Positions 11,923-23,157 of a stretch of DNA of 64,000 nucleotides are shown here, in pieces; the first letter of the stretch is position 1; each line of letters begins with the position of its first letter. Under the pieces are notes generated by a model that was not told the DNA's origin, did no database searches, and saw nothing but the letters and a program-made list of their open reading frames with translations. The stretch comes from Macrolepiota albuminosa (lineage: Eukaryota > Basidiomycota > Agaricomycetes > Agaricales > Agaricaceae). Where the stretch lies: positions 748,580-812,579 of the forward strand of contig JAMWFC010000114.1 in assembly GCA_027475525.1 (NCBI GenBank). Reading direction: 5' to 3'. The position numbers and the translations under genes were made by a program.

Positions 11923-13093
11923 TATCTTATCAATCAACTGAGCGCACGGTGGAACAGATGTTCAAACTCAAGAAATCTATATTATCCAGTATGTTTTGGC
12001 CCTTGGAGCAATTTTACCTTTTCTCATTCTCAACCTTGTTAAATTGCTCATGGTGAGCACTTCTGAAATTTTAAACCGTTAGACTTCCACATTCTCTCAA
12101 AATTCTTGTCTAACCATATGGACACCAGATTCTCCATAGGAATAGCTTAGCTGTTCAGCCACCAAGTTGCTTTATCGCAGAGTGGTTCCAGAGTTCTTTG
12201 CCAAATTCGTATTCAAGTGAGGCTTCAAAAGCTGTGAGTATTCAAACGTGTCCATAATTCTCAGCCTATCCTTTGGTTTCATGTGGAAACCTTGCGGCAT
12301 CCTCCCACTTCTTTTTAGTCGCCTATTTCTTTGCATAAGCATTCTAGAGCTTTTCACCAATTTCACTAATGGGTGCTCTTTGCTTCCGGTTAGTTTCAGA
12401 CGCGCTACTAATTTTCTGTTCCTACACACATCTTCTTGGGAGAATTCGTCCTGCTTGATTTTTTCCCCTTTCTTCTTTTTGCACTGTCTGAAGAATCTGA
12501 ACAATCACTCACCGTCTGAAGCTGGGAGTCCTACTAGCGTTTTTTGACTGATAAGATGATTTGTTCAGGTGCAATTCTGTCGTGTTCCATTTTAGGCAAA
12601 ACGTTACAATGTGTCAAAACAGTAGCAACCTCCGACTTGTCACAATTCATCAGGAGAAAATTGGAATCTCTAATCCTGAATTGCACTGAGGACAAAGGTC
12701 AAGGCTCAAACGAACCAAGTCTTCTTTTGCCTACACAACGAAGCTGGTGTACACATAGAAGGCAGGTACTACGTGCTAACTAATCTCAGATCTGGGCTTC
12801 CTCCTTGACGGTTCTTGCTTGTCACATATATGGTTGAAATTGTCCAACCAGCGCGATGGTTTGGTCACTAGGATTGCATGGGCCATGACACGTGGGAGTC
12901 AGCCCAGGTTAAGATCACATCTGCTCGATTATCCAAGCGCTCTCAGTGGGTAGTTCTGTCAAAGCGATACTCTGCACGCTTTGCTCCTTCAACATAATAT
13001 AAAAATTCATGTTTCAAGTTCAAGATAGAATCATTCGAGCTATCCTCAGACAACCTTCGAGTTTTTAACCTGTACACCTGACAATCATCCCTC
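11923..13093. other. intergenic, no gene recognised
   Basis: The region holds the 3' end of the oxidoreductase gene and the upstream region of the HMG-box gene. Short open stretches near 12170-12550 have no family signature and I do not call them. Confidence 0.5.
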
Positions 13094-13832
13094 ATGGTGC
13101 GAAAAAACGAGTCACAAAGGATCCCTCGGCCTCCAAACGCGTTCATATTATATCGTTCCCATATGACCGGCAAACTTCCTCCTCCTTCACCTGGCACTTA
13201 TTGGAAACAAGGCGACATTTCCCGGATGGTTTCCGAGCTCTGGCACAACGAATCTAAGGAAGTCAAAGCCGAGTATCAACAACTTGCTCACATCAAAAAG
13301 TTGGAGCACGAAGCAAAATATCCAGGTTACAAATACTCGCCTCGGAGCAAGGAGCAGCGGGAGCGCGAGAGAAGAGCAAGATCAAACGAGACGAACAGCA
13401 GTGTCGATCCCGTTGACTTTCATGATGCTTTTTCTCCGACGGACTATCTCTCAATGTATCCATCTACATCTTCTGGACCATCACAGGTCAGTATAATTCC
13501 GCTTCTTTGTCATACCGTTTCACGACAATTGCCGTTATATCCAGACCTATGACATGATTTCTACCGCTTGGAGTCAGCAGGACATAGAAGAGGCTTTCAA
13601 AACCCTTCGCGAGAACCTGGGAGGCAGCGACCATGTTCATCCAGAGGCATATGCAGCCAGTTATGGTTCCGATGTTCAACATGCAAGTGGCCCTTCTTAT
13701 ACCAGTCAGAGCGCTTGTCCTCAAGCTTACGGAGAATACGTCCCTTCAAGTTATGAAGCGAGCTTGGATTTGATGCTTCAGGAGCTCACGGGGGGGCAGA
13801 TCAACGATTGGCATTCAGTATATCCATTGTGA
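13094..13832 (+). CDS. HMG-box transcription factor (MATA_HMG type)
   Basis: Two exons (13094-13486, 13545-13832) join in phase to 226 residues. The HMG box occupies roughly residues 9-75: RPPNAFILYRSH, QGDISRMVSELW and YPGYKYSPR mark the three-helix DNA-binding domain of the sequence-specific fungal type (MAT HMG, Ste11, Prf1). A basic Arg/Glu-rich tail follows, then a Ser/Tyr-rich tail without other domains. It would act in the nucleus as a DNA-binding regulator. Small single-HMG proteins of this kind are numerous in mushrooms and control development, so a mating-type role cannot be assumed. No homeodomain or pheromone-receptor gene is nearby. The gene ends about 150 bp before the arsenic enzyme, in the same direction. 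Confidence 0.88.
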
Positions 13833-13979
13833 CCATTTGTCTTTCTTTTTAGGAAGTTATAGATAATTTTAATCAAGTTGTCCCCTATGTATGCTTGATG
13901 GGGGTGCTTTTGATTATTGTCGGCTTTAACCGGCCAAACCGGCACGACTTCATCTCTGAATTTACGTCAACAACTTCAT

Positions 13980-15628
13980 ATGAACAACAGGCCGCTTGTC
14001 GACGCAGTCGCCGAATTTTACAGCCAGAGGGCCAAATCAGTACCAGATACTCCCTGTGAGCTAGAACCTCACCGCCTTGATACTGATGAATGTGATCGAG
14101 TGGCGAAGAAGGCAGCCCAGTCTGCCGGATATACCCAAAGTGACTTGGATTCCATACCGGCAGCCGCTAAGCTCGGACTAGGATGTGGCAACCCCATTAA
14201 TGCTGCCGATCTCAAAGATGTAACTATTTTTTGTTGACCCATGCTTTTAAGAAATAATGCTTTGTTCAGGGAGAAGTCGTTGTCGACTTGGGATCTGGTA
14301 GTGGTATTGATGTCCTCCTCGCTGCGCTGAAAGTTGGACCACACGGGCAAGCAATAGGTATCGACGTTTCTGCTGTAAATCTCGTTTCATCACCATTGTG
14401 TCATAGTGCACTGATGAATTCGTGCAGGACATGATTGCTTTAGCCCGCCAGAACGCCAACCAGAAACGTCTGACACCCCCACGCGCTGCATTTATACAGG
14501 CTTCATTAGCCGAACCTCTTCCAATCGCTCCAAACACGGTTGATTGCGTTCTATCAAACTGTGTAATCAACCTTTTGCCTCATGACAAGAAAGAGGACAT
14601 CCTGAAAGAAGCTCATCGTATCCTCAAACCTGGAGGACGTCTTGTGCTTGACGATGTTCGTTACATAATCTTTATTGTGCATGGGCAATCCCTGATCAAA
14701 GCTCAGATCGTTGCCAGACATCCTCTTTCAGAGGAAATCCGAACTGATCTCACGGCATATGTGAATTGTATCTCAGGATCAATCTTGGTAGAAGAATACA
14801 AAGCTCTCCTCCAAACTTCTGGCTTCACCAGTATGCATTCTATCGCATTCCACCTGCTTTATATGTCTAATATCACCGTGATATTAGAAATCGCGTTGCT
14901 AGAAACGGGGGTTGATCTACAACAGATATGTGGTGCGAACGGAAGCGGCTGCTGCAGTAAAAGCACTGCTCATAAGCCCAAGTACGATGCCAACGCACAC
15001 GTTGGTACGTATTGCCATTGCAATAACTGATGTGAAATTGAAATCAATCCATAAATAGCATCGTGTCAGGTAACTGCTGTAAAGGATAGTACAGAATGCG
15101 CAGCAACATCAGCGTCTGTCCTTCTTCGCTGGTGGGACGCTTATCCGAAAGTAAAATCAGAGCCAAAGCGAATTTCTATCGAGGAGCTCGAAGTTCTCAT
15201 GCGTGGATCGCCTACACCTGGAGATTTTGTGGTCATTGACGTTCGGAGAGATGATCGAATTGTAATCTCATTGATATCCTGGCCAAAGTGGTATTGATTA
15301 CTCTTCTAGGGAGGATACGTTCGTGGAAGCGAAAACTGGTTTGCTCAGACGTTCTACGACGATCTACCTGCATTCTTTGAGAAACACCAGAACACAAACA
15401 GGGTCATCTTCTACTGCGGCAGCTCATCCGGGCGCGGTCCTAGATGTGCAGGATGGTGAGATAGTTCAAATGTGAGCTGTTTTACATGAGACGACGTGAA
15501 TTCTCTATAGGTACCAAGACTATCTCGATGTGAAGGCTGTGACGTCTTCAACTGCATATGTCCTTCAGGGTGGTGTCAAGGCGTGGCTGGCAAAATACGG
15601 AGACCAGGAAGATTTGGTCGAAGTCTGA
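13980..15628 (+). CDS. arsenite methyltransferase fused to an Arc2/Cdc25-type rhodanese
   Basis: Eight exons (13980-14219, 14270-14374, 14428-14655, 14707-14830, 14888-15004, 15059-15261, 15310-15455, 15511-15628) join in phase to 426 residues. Residues 1-about 290 are an AS3MT/ArsM-type methyltransferase: SAM motif [13 protein letters not shown] near residue 84, and cysteines at about 69, 160 (LSNCVINLL) and 212 (AYVNCISG) that correspond to the arsenic-binding cysteines of the family. A CC pair follows (GSGCCSK). Residues about 310-420 are a rhodanese fold with DVRRDD, YVRGSEN and the active-site loop [12 protein letters not shown], a CX5R signature (Cys375, Arg381) like that of fungal Arc2 arsenate-reductase-like proteins. 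I infer one polypeptide that could reduce arsenate to arsenite and then methylate it. Reductase activity is not shown by sequence alone. A short palindrome lies in intron 4. Confidence 0.87.
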
Positions 15629-15830
15629 AGCGTGGATCATGATGCATAATTTCAAGGATATTCTCAGCCAGTTATGCGCGTTGTCTTTATATAATATAAC
15701 GACCCTGTTTGGTATCCCCTTATGAAACAAATATCAATCCTAAAGCTTAAAGTCCTGAGACAGCACGTGTCCTACTGTCGACTCGGCCCACCACTCCAAT
15801 TTACGGTGTTTTCATCCATCGGCCCACAAT

Positions 15831-17661
15831 ATGGAAATGAAAGAATTCATAAAGAAATTGAAGAGCTCCTTTGGTATAAAGCCCGGGCCCACAGTCACAA
15901 ACTGGTCTTTTCTACCGCCAAATGCATCTGAGGCAATGTTCTACAGGTATAGGAAACATCGAGGGGTCAATCTTGGTCAGGAATATTTTTTAGAGACAAG
16001 CCTTGAATGTTGCCTTATTGTGCGACTCTTAATAAGGTTCTTGGTTTGTTCTGGAACGATGGATCACTGATCAGCCGTACCACTTTGCAATTGCTCCTGG
16101 TCAAAGCGACCTTGATGTTGCTCGAGGTCGAAATGCTCGAGAAATCTTAGAGCAGCACTGGGATAATTGGATAGTCGAGTCTGACTGGGCCTGGATATCT
16201 CAAAGAGGAATGAACGCTGTCAGAATTCCGGTCGGTATACACTCTCCGACTACGCGTCCTTTTTATCTGAGTAAATCCTTGGACAGATCGGATTTTATCA
16301 TTTATGTGGAACTGATCCATCGGTATTGTATGGAACCGCATTTCATGACTTCTTATCCATCTTATTCGGCGCATGGTCTCGGATAACAAAAGCTATCGAG
16401 ACGGCAAATAGATACGGACTTGGTGTCCTTATCGGTAGGGTTTCTTCATCTTTGGTATAGAAGTCTCCTCTAACGAAGATGATAAAGACCTTCATGCTGC
16501 ACCAGGCAAGCAGAACAAAGATTCCCACTCGGGAGCGTCGGACCCTCCAACGTTTTTTCGTAGTAGACGGAGTCGTGACCATACTACAAAAATCCTGTGC
16601 ATCCTCGTCAAAGCACTCAACGCCCACGCCAATTCTCACCAGCCACCTCTAGTCAATCTTATTGGCATCGAGTTGCTTAATGAACCGGATCCACCATCCG
16701 ATTCAGACCTTCAAGGTTGGTACATGTCAACCATCAAAGCTATCAGGCAGATCGACAACAACATCCCACTTTATCTCGGAGAATGCTGGCGCACAGACCA
16801 ATATGCAGACTTCGTGCAGACGAAGACTTCCCCTTCGCTTCTCGTTCTTGACCACCACCTCTATCGCTGCTTTACGACATCTGATAATTCGACCCCTGTC
16901 CATGAACATATACGTGCCCTGTCAGATTCTTCTGCCCCCACGCCACAAATGTTTTCACGTGTCATGGAGAAATTGGGTCGAGCAGGCGGTGGCCTTGTTG
17001 TTGGCGAGTGGTCTGGAGGGCTCAACCCCGGTTCTCTGACGGGAAAACACGGGGAACAGAGCGAATATGTCCGGGCACAGCTAGCTTTATACGAGAAATG
17101 TTGTGCAGGATGGTTCTTTTGGACATATAAGAAACAGTGGACAGGTGATACAGGATGGAGTCTCCGGGATTCAGTTGATGGCGGAGTATTTCCTGATAGG
17201 GTAGGACTACAGAGGAAAGGGGAGATCGTGATTGACGAGGAAAGGCGTCTGCTTAAGAGGGATACAGAGAAGGAACGGGCGTTTGGCAGGTTACTTGTAG
17301 CTGGGGTTGGTTCGATATTGACTTGCATCATTTAGCGGCCCACACCAGTTATTGGACTCGGCATCCCGGAAATTACGAGCACGGGCGTTTCAGTGACGGT
17401 TTCCTAAAGGGATGGGACGTTGGTTACATGTTTTTAGACTACGGTTCCCAGAGCGATCCGTATGGACGAACGGCCGAACTTGGTTTCAAGGGCGCTTGGG
17501 CAAAGCAAACTACACAAGATCATGGCACGAGCTACTGGGAGTATGGTTAGTTTCTTCATCATCCTTCGGTTACATGGCTGAACTTTTTTCTTGTAGAACA
17601 TGGGTTTATTCAGGGTGTGGACGCTGCTACACGCGATTTTCAGGCTTCATATTGTTCTTAA
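15831..17661 (+). CDS. glycoside hydrolase family 5 (exo-beta-1,3-glucanase-like)
   Basis: Six exons (15831-15975, 16037-16230, 16287-16434, 16488-17289, 17349-17545, 17597-17661) join in phase to 516 residues. GH5 marks in order are NAVRIPIGFYHL, LHAAPGKQN, the acid/base glutamate in ELLNEPDPP (about Glu228), DHHLYRCF, the nucleophile in VGEWSGGL (about Glu336), and WFFWTYKKQW. A C-terminal segment (SYWTRHPGNYEHGRFSDGFL) repeats a pattern common in this GH5 group. The N-terminus MEMKEFIKKL is not a signal peptide, so the enzyme is probably intracellular or unconventionally secreted. The likely substrate is a beta-glucan or a related glycoside, but subfamily and specificity cannot be fixed here. 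Confidence 0.9.
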
Positions 17662-17933
17662 TCTCCATTCAAAGTATAGTCCTTCAATATGCTAGATTTT
17701 GCTGCATTCAGAGACTAAAAAGATCGGGATCACCAACTTGAAGGAGCAATCTTTAATAATCCCACGAATTTCTATTTCTGTCAGATCTGGACCTGCCAGC
17801 AACGAGAGCATCAGAACTCGAAAAACAATTTGTTAATCAAACCAACCTCCCAACTCCTCTTCTACGACCGCTGGTCGGTTTCACTAGCAGAGAAGGTTTC
17901 GCCGACGACTGCAGCTTCATAACGATTCCAAAG

Positions 17934-18663
17934 ATGACAAATTACACAAGCAGGTCGTTCAACTTGCATAACACTCACGATTCACGTGCGTCCGCTGTAG
18001 CGACTGTACCACTCTCGACTCCCGTTGTCTCGCCATCTGTCGCTGATGGTGCTACTTGCAACTCGAACTCCTTAGCGAATCTCAGGAGTGGGGAGGACAT
18101 GAGCGAGGACGGACACCAAGCAGGATATTCACAAGCTATGAGTCAAGCTGAGCTTGCAGAGTCTGTCGTGCAAGATATCCCATTACCAGCAGGAGACTCT
18201 CGAATCTTGGAATCTAGAACAGGTGCGTGCTTACTTTGTCATCCCACGAAGCCTTACTGACCTCTGTCTCCAGAAAACCTTGTCGTTGCTGCGCGTAGCT
18301 TTCGCAAGACCTCAGATCAGGTCCAAAAGGTGAGCTCGATCTATCACTTCACCAACAAAGTAATTCAATTGTTGCAGGCTATGTGGTTCGTTCTTTTCTT
18401 TCAAGAATGGGTTACTCGTTGACACCCTTGAATCAGGTGGAAAGACATGAAGGTACATCAACCAGTTTTCTGAACATCGATACCTTGTGATGACCATCTT
18501 ATAGATGCGATCGGTCATCGCACTCGCAATCTTAGTCCTCATAGCGCTTATTATCCTGTCCATCGTCCAGGCTGCGAAACGGAACAAGATGCAGCAGTCA
18601 CGGACAGCCGACACGTCGTTACAGGCGGTTTCTTCAGAGACCCTTCAACGAGAGACTTCCTGA
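17934..18663 (+). CDS. synaptobrevin-like R-SNARE with an 8-nt micro-exon
   Basis: Five exons (17934-18222, 18274-18329, 18378-18385, 18437-18452, 18505-18663) give 175 residues. The second half of the SNARE motif is clear: ENLVVAARSFRKTSDQVQKA followed by MWWKDMKMR, the juxtamembrane signature of VAMP/synaptobrevin. A single transmembrane helix (VIALAILVLIALIILSIV) and a short polar tail follow. The two tryptophans come from splicing an 8-nt exon to a 16-nt exon; skipping them breaks the frame. The first half of the SNARE helix is poorly conserved and the N-terminus is low-complexity, so an upstream exon may be missed or the protein is divergent. The expected role is vesicle fusion in the secretory or endosomal pathway. 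Confidence 0.75.
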
Positions 18664-18973
18664 TCGCTTTAACCGTCATTGTGGTCAGTCAAATGTCACC
18701 CCACTTGCCGACATAATATTGCAACACTCTTCAGCAAGTTGTAAGCGTTCCACAAGAAGGAAATATGATCATAGATGAGCAAAGACCTCACGAAGAAATC
18801 TTTCATCGCTAAAAGTCCTACAAACATCTCTATCGCAAGCGCTTGAGCAACTGGGATTCGAACAGTGTTAAAGTTGATTTCAAGCAAGGGCAGATCTGAC
18901 CTGTGAAGGTGGGAATCTGAAAGATTAAGTCGTGAAATAGGGTATCATAAAATAAGTAGACATCAGAGAATAA
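18664..18973. other. short convergent intergenic spacer
   Basis: The spacer lies between the 3' ends of the convergent SNARE and BUD20 genes. I see nothing else in it. Confidence 0.5.
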
Positions 18974-19515
18974 TCATGACATTGAAGCGTCAGATGGGAC
19001 GAGCGGTCGGAAAATCGACGTCGTCCGCTTGCCCTCTCTGCCTAAGCCAGCTGCTCGCTCCGCTTCTTCAATCGTAAATGCAGGTTGTTTTAGTTCTTTG
19101 CAGCGACGCTTGTGAACCTTGCTTCGCCAGTGGGACTGAAGAGCGGAATCTGTCTCGTAGTACCTACTCGAAGCTGAAGAGATATAAAGACAGACGTGGC
19201 GTTGTACATACTTCGCACATTCCACGCAGTAATGCTGAGCAAGACCAGGCTGTTCGAGATCAATCGGCTGAGCTTCCAATGCTGCTCTGTTCTACAAAAC
19301 TTCTTAGTCGCTAGGACGGCTCACAAAGAAAAAAGCGTTATATACTTTGGGATCTAGGTCGATAAGTTGAATCAGGTCCAAGTCCCGCGATCTGACCTGA
19401 AGGATGTAAATTCATAGGAAGGAGCTGAGCAAGGTATTCGGCATACTCGTGTACGAGATGCCCTGTGCACATCTCGCCGTGCATGATGAGCTCGAGAACG
19501 GCGGACACGACCCAT
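18974..19515 (-). CDS. BUD20: Bud20/ZNF593-type zinc-finger ribosome biogenesis factor
   Basis: Four exons (19515-19447, 19396-19346, 19291-19212, 19163-18974) join in phase to 129 residues. It starts MGRVRRSRAHHARRDVHRAS, a basic N-terminus like that of Bud20. SRDLDLIQLIDLDPKN follows, then one C2H2 finger (YCVECAKYYETDSALQSHWR plus SKVHKRRCKEL) and FTIEEAERAAGLG, which together are diagnostic. Bud20 joins late pre-60S particles in the nucleus and helps export them to the cytoplasm. The finger is split by a 48-bp intron after CVECA, so without splicing it would be missed. It is transcribed towards the SNARE gene. Confidence 0.92.
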
Positions 19516-19612
19516 TTTCACAAAGCGGCGCCTAAAATTTTTCCAAGTGTTGATGTGCAGATAAGATCTGATCTTTATCTACCTCAAAACGCGATCTGTT
19601 AAAATGAGTCCT

Positions 19613-20380
19613 TTATGCGATCCTCGCCATTGCTTCGTCTACTCGAACTCTAGCGACGTTTTCCCAATCATCCCAACAAAGACTGAAGACCACCGTATCT
19701 CTTCCTAGACTATCTGGCCTCGGATCCCCGGCTCTCCTATCTCTGCCGTTACCACCCAATGTTTTTCCATCTGGAAGGACCCAATCCCATCTTGAAATCC
19801 CCTCTTTCACGAATCCCATACGTCTCGCTACCCTGATGCTAGCTGTGTTGAGAGAATTAGCTTTCCACACCACGCGCCTCAGTCCCAGCCCCCCTTCTGA
19901 CGGGAGATCGAGAGCATAATGGAGTAGAAGCCCAACTGCATTGGTAGTTACGTGTGTGTGCTGGAACTTGGGTGAAATCATTACAAACGCGACCTCTGCA
20001 CGGAGATTGGCAGCTGACGCGTCACATAATCCAATGACACCTGCAAGCTCCCCATCAGGGGTTCCGGTTTCTGGTGCTTTTGTCTTGTCGTAGATCGCGA
20101 AAAGGACACAAGCTTGGCTTGGTTGAATGCGACCTTGAAACAATGTCGTATTGAATTCATCAGAGGTCACGAATGGGCCCCAAGGAAGATATTCGTATGA
20201 CGGACTTGGGATCGCAAAGAAGGGGTCGAGGTGTTTCGAAGGCTGCACAAGTGATAAGTACCGGAGAATCAATATGAGCTTTGGAACTATTACAATGAAT
20301 GGAGTTAGCTTGACTCTTTCATTCTCGAGTTCTCTAACCGGAAGACAGAAATTTATGTCGCATATGTCACCTGAAGTCAT
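19613..20380 (-). CDS. GNAT-family N-acetyltransferase
   Basis: A single open frame runs from ATG 20380 to the stop at 19613. It shows the RimJ/RimL-like GNAT pattern: start motif NERVKLTPF, LAGVIGLCDASAANLRAEV, a variant acetyl-CoA loop region (FQHTHVTTNAVGLLLHYAL), and RVVWKANSLNTASIRVARRM followed by GFVKEG. A likely 51-bp intron (20243-20293, GTAATAG...TGCAG) lies in frame without a stop. Splicing gives 238 residues and joins KLTPFI to PSKHLDPFF; retention gives 255. It would transfer acetyl from acetyl-CoA to an unknown amine. The gene is followed closely by BUD20 in the same direction. Confidence 0.85.
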   Translation of the reverse strand: MTSGDICDINFCLPVRELENERVKLTPFIVIVPKLILILRYLSLVQPSKHLDPFFAIPSPSYEYLPWGPFVTSDEFNTTLFQGRIQPSQACVLFAIYDKTKAPETGTPDGELAGVIGLCDASAANLRAEVAFVMISPKFQHTHVTTNAVGLLLHYALDLPSEGGLGLRRVVWKANSLNTASIRVARRMGFVKEGISRWDWVLPDGKTLGGNGRDRRAGDPRPDSLGRDTVVFSLCWDDWENVARVRVDEAMARIA

Positions 20381-22215
20381 CAGAGACTAGGGTTGATATA
20401 GAAGCCTAATATCCTTGTTGTTTCTCCTATAATAAATCTTTATCAATGACTCATTTTGTTCCGATGCAAGCGTGTGTGGTTCTCGGCAGGATAGGATCCG
20501 AAAGGCGGATCTATTGAGTTGACATGGGATCAAGCATAACAATCTGGAGATGGTGTTCATTTGGAACCTTTGTTCTTGGGTAAGACCACTGCTGGTGCTG
20601 AAAACTGTTTCCAACAGAAAAAGCGAAAAAGAAATGTGTCATACTATTTTTTTTGCCTTGGCAAAAGGCATTTTACATTGTCTTTTTCCCTCACAAGCAT
20701 ATGCCTTGAAAATGGCACAACACATTTTTTTTCCACTTTTTCCTGAGAAAAAAGTATGAGCTGGCAGCAATGGGATGGTACCTGATTGATTGCATATCAT
20801 GGTCAAATCATCTTGTTGGAATCCCAACAGGCAGCAGCAAACTATCAGGTGCAACCAACACCTAGTAAATAACACAAAAGCATAAGTTGAATATCTAGGT
20901 ATTGTGATCAGTATTCACGACTGTATGTGGGAATTACAATGTACTCTCAAAACATGTCAATGAACTGATGGTACTGAACCGTTAGTGATGCAAAATGAGT
21001 AGTTTACTTTTAGGTCAAAGTAGCCCAACTGAAATTGAACCAATCTTTTAGTTTATTTCAACTGCTCAATCTCACAGAGTATGTGGGGCAAGTATTTACA
21101 TGCATGCACACTTTGTAAAAGTGAATGTATAAGTTTAATTGATTTATTTTGAATGGAATTAAAAGTGCACTTGAAAATGGGCCAAATAGTATTATTACTA
21201 ATTCAAAGTCAACAAATTTGCTCATAGGCTTAAGTAGTCTGCTCCCTGGGGACCCTGGGCTGTGGCAAGTAGGTTGCTTGCCTGACTACCCCAATTTCCT
21301 CCTCCTTTTATACCCTTCCCTACTATGCATGGACCATGGTGTATTTGCATGTTTTGACATTGACTCATTGTCTTTTGCACATGCTGGCACTTGATGTAGA
21401 GTTACACTGGGTCTTGACCTCTTTGCTACTTTCTATCCCTTCTCCTCCCTTTCCAGTGCCTCTGTGTCATGTTGTGGTTGTGTGGTTGTGGTAAGACACA
21501 TCAAGGTGCTGAGGACACAGGTTTGGTGTCATTTTAATGGTATGTCATTACTCAGGAATACACCCATCAGCTATCCCTGTGATTGAATATTTGGTGTGTC
21601 ACTTACTTTGCTGTTTTACATGCTGAGTTCATCATCTTTACTTGTTGTGGGTTTGTTTGAGGTAAAGACTCCTGCATCCACAGTTTTCAATGCCTGCTTA
21701 CAGTTTTCAGCAGATAATCATTTAGTGTGTTTATTTTTGGGAGCCCTTCTTGTCTTTTGTATGCCTTGTTTTAGAGACATCTGTATTATTAGTCTAGGTA
21801 TATATATGTGTAAGTGAACAAAGCAGTATTGGCCACTTGTAGCACTGGCATTATGTTATGGTATCCTTCACACTTACTGCAGTGCATTTTGTGCCACTCC
21901 AACACTCCTTCTTACTGCAAACTACTGCTTACTAATTAAGCCCAGTATGTAATAGAGTATCACTAACAATAATTGATGCTGAGTAAGGTCCATGCATATG
22001 ACTCATCAAGGGTGACTACTAGAAGATGAAAGGGGATAGAAAGGGCTGAGTGGTCATTCAGATGTGCTAAAAGTAGGTGCATCTTTAGACTAAGCTCAGA
22101 ATAGAGTTGGACACAGTCTAGAGACTGGTCTCCTGACAGGAAAGACAAGATGTAGGACACATCCACATGTGGAAGTTGACCACATATGTCCATATTCTCA
22201 AAAAATGACATGAAG

Positions 22216-22370
22216 AGAAACTCAGAAATTGAGTGGTCAAGAAATGACTAATTGAAATTGAGGGACATGGAATTTCTGCTACTTTAGTAGTGAGAAACTC
22301 AGAAATTGAGTGGTCAAGAAATGACTAATTGAAATTGAGGGACATGGAATTTCTGCTACTTTAGTAGTGG
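22216..22370. repeat. 77-bp tandem duplication (likely k-mer assembly artefact)
   Basis: The period is exactly 77 bp and the two copies match perfectly over 78 positions (22216-22293 against 22293-22370), so one flanking base also matches. Confidence 0.88.
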
Positions 22371-22390
22371 TCTATGCTCTGTGAACAATA

Positions 22391-22989
22391 CTATGCCCTA
22401 CAGTGCAGTCAACAGGCCCCCTCAGTTGACAGGTCACAACTGTCACAGTACCTCTGATTATAGCCAAGGCCTGCTGTTTCAGGCTCCGCCTTGAGTTGTC
22501 AAAATCATATCTGTGCATGCTATTACTTTATGTCTTCCAATTCCAACTATTCCCCTACTCCACAGGGCAAGCATTGTCACAGAATGCAATGCTTTTTGGA
22601 TGTCATGTTTGTTGTGGAAATGAACGATCTCACTTTAAGTAAGTATGTCTTTTTTGATCGCCATAATCTCAATAAATGAAAGACATTTGATTGAACAAAG
22701 TCACATGTCCTTGATGCATCATGTTTGTTTATTCAGATCAACAAAAAAATCATTTGTAGTCCACTGTGGCATTGTACAGCAGAAGTGAAAAAAGTGTGAC
22801 AAACCCTCAAATTGTTGCTGAGAAGGGACTCGATAGTTTCTGTATATTTTTCTTCAGTTCAACCTCATATGTCTTACAATACACAGTTTAGGATGAACTA
22901 GTAAAAAACCTCATGAGAGAGAGCCATAATTGCTGCTACATCAAAAGGTGTTGACTGAGGAGGCCTGTTGACTGCACCGTAGGGCATAG
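22391..22989. mobile_element. non-autonomous 599-bp TIR element (MITE) with TA target duplication
   Basis: The ends are CTATGCCCTAC...GTAGGGCATAG, inverted repeats of about 40 bp with a few mismatches (22391-22431 against 22949-22989). TA flanks both sides (22389-22390, 22990-22991). The interior has no transposase. The size and TA duplication suggest mobilisation by a Tc1/mariner-class transposase. Confidence 0.75.
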
Positions 22990-23157
22990 TAGCAGTGAAA
23001 TTTTCAGATCTGACTTTTGATCACATGTTGCTTGCTTTTCTATTTTTTTTCCTATATGCCCATCTCTTTTCTTTTGGGCCACCCCCATTTTATAATGTTT
23101 TGCTGGTTCTTGTGTTCTCCCTCCTCAGCCTCTATGGTTTCTTTATTTTTAGTCTTA

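Noticed and set aside
13094..13832. Calling the HMG-box gene a mating-type locus
   Set aside because: No homeodomain, pheromone or receptor gene lies nearby, and single HMG-box factors are common in mushrooms.
14868..14887. Perfect palindrome CTAATATCAC/GTGATATTAG in the arsenic gene
   Set aside because: It lies inside a predicted intron and overlaps the acceptor; probably chance or a splicing-neutral hairpin.
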